This document shows, in pieces, positions 36,313-36,362 of a DNA stretch of 36,362 nt; the first letter of the stretch is position 1, and every line of letters starts with the position of its first letter. Made by a program: the position numbers and the translations under genes. A model generated the notes under the pieces. The model ran no database searches. It was given only the letters and a program-made list of their open reading frames with translations, and had not been told where the DNA came from. Origin of the DNA: a virus; IMG/VR virus record IMGVR_UViG_3300049043_000030, positions 1 through 36,362 of that record. One strand, written 5' to 3'.

Positions 36313-36362
36313 AGCAATCGTAAGTAAATGTTTTTTGGGCCTTCGTTCAGTTACGTATTGCT
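36313..36362. other. Terminal nanopore adapters (artefact)
   Basis: AGCAATCGTAAGTAAATG (36313-36330) is a noisy reverse-complement adapter, the end of the second molecule. A T-run leader and an exact 22-base forward adapter end (36341-36362) follow, the start of a further read. The last 22 bases equal bases 15-36. Confidence 0.93.

Overview
The window is not one natural molecule. Bases 1-36 and 36341-36362 carry the end of the Oxford Nanopore ligation adapter, with an identical 22-base match at both ends. The reverse complement of that adapter, followed by a noisy forward copy, lies at 34886-34935. I read the window as two unsplit nanopore reads: a phage genome fragment (about 37-34885) and an unrelated molecule of about 1.4 kb (34936-36312), each bounded by adapter. 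Dozens of genes carry one-base frameshifts, often in homopolymers, which fits lightly corrected nanopore sequence. Frameshifted genes below are given as single genes spanning all frames.

The phage part looks like a contractile-tailed phage (myovirus) of a Bacteroidetes/Bacteroidota host. Evidence: promoters of the TTTG / 18-19 bp / TAnnTTTG type, protein families typical of that phylum (BT4734/VirE-like primase domain, DUF3127-like, DUF6046-like, Gp157, DUF3310), a Mu-like head module (DUF1320/gp36, DUF935 portal, MuF, gpG-like) and a sheath/tube pair. Nearly every gene is on the minus strand and neighbours often overlap by ATGA or TAATG. I see no integrase, repressor, tRNA or CRISPR array, so nothing supports lysogeny.

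Layout, read right to left along transcription. (a) 34.9-31.2 kb: end of a spike/hub-like gene, gp25-like and LysM-like baseplate proteins, a tail fibre and accessory fibre proteins. (b) 31.2-28.4 kb: lysis module with several small membrane proteins, a secreted protein, an M15 peptidase endolysin, DUF3310 and a spanin-like protein. (c) 28.2-24.0 kb: accessory block with an orphan C5-cytosine methyltransferase, an RNA ligase and small unknown genes, separated by related palindromic spacers. (d) 23.8-16.4 kb: DNA metabolism (SSB-like DUF3127, RecT/Bet-like, Gp157, BT4734-like primase, SF3-like helicase, VRR-NUC nuclease) with an iteron-like array and a (TA)12 tract that may be the origin. (e) 16.4-9.2 kb: terminases, DUF1320, portal, MuF, gpG-like, baseplate J and I-like proteins. 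(f) 9.2-0 kb: structural protein, the only plus-strand phage gene (ribbon-helix-helix-like), ClpP protease/scaffold, capsid, terminator, sheath, tube, tail chaperone, tape measure, DUF6046-like and hub.

The hub gene is cut at the left end and the baseplate genes that should follow it are at the right end. The source genome is therefore circular or circularly permuted, and the molecule ends inside the tail operon. Most worth a second look: the chimera and false terminal repeat; the cassette-like spacers around the RNA ligase; the iteron array; the structured leader at 20.0-20.1 kb; and the inverted repeat beside the lone plus-strand gene.
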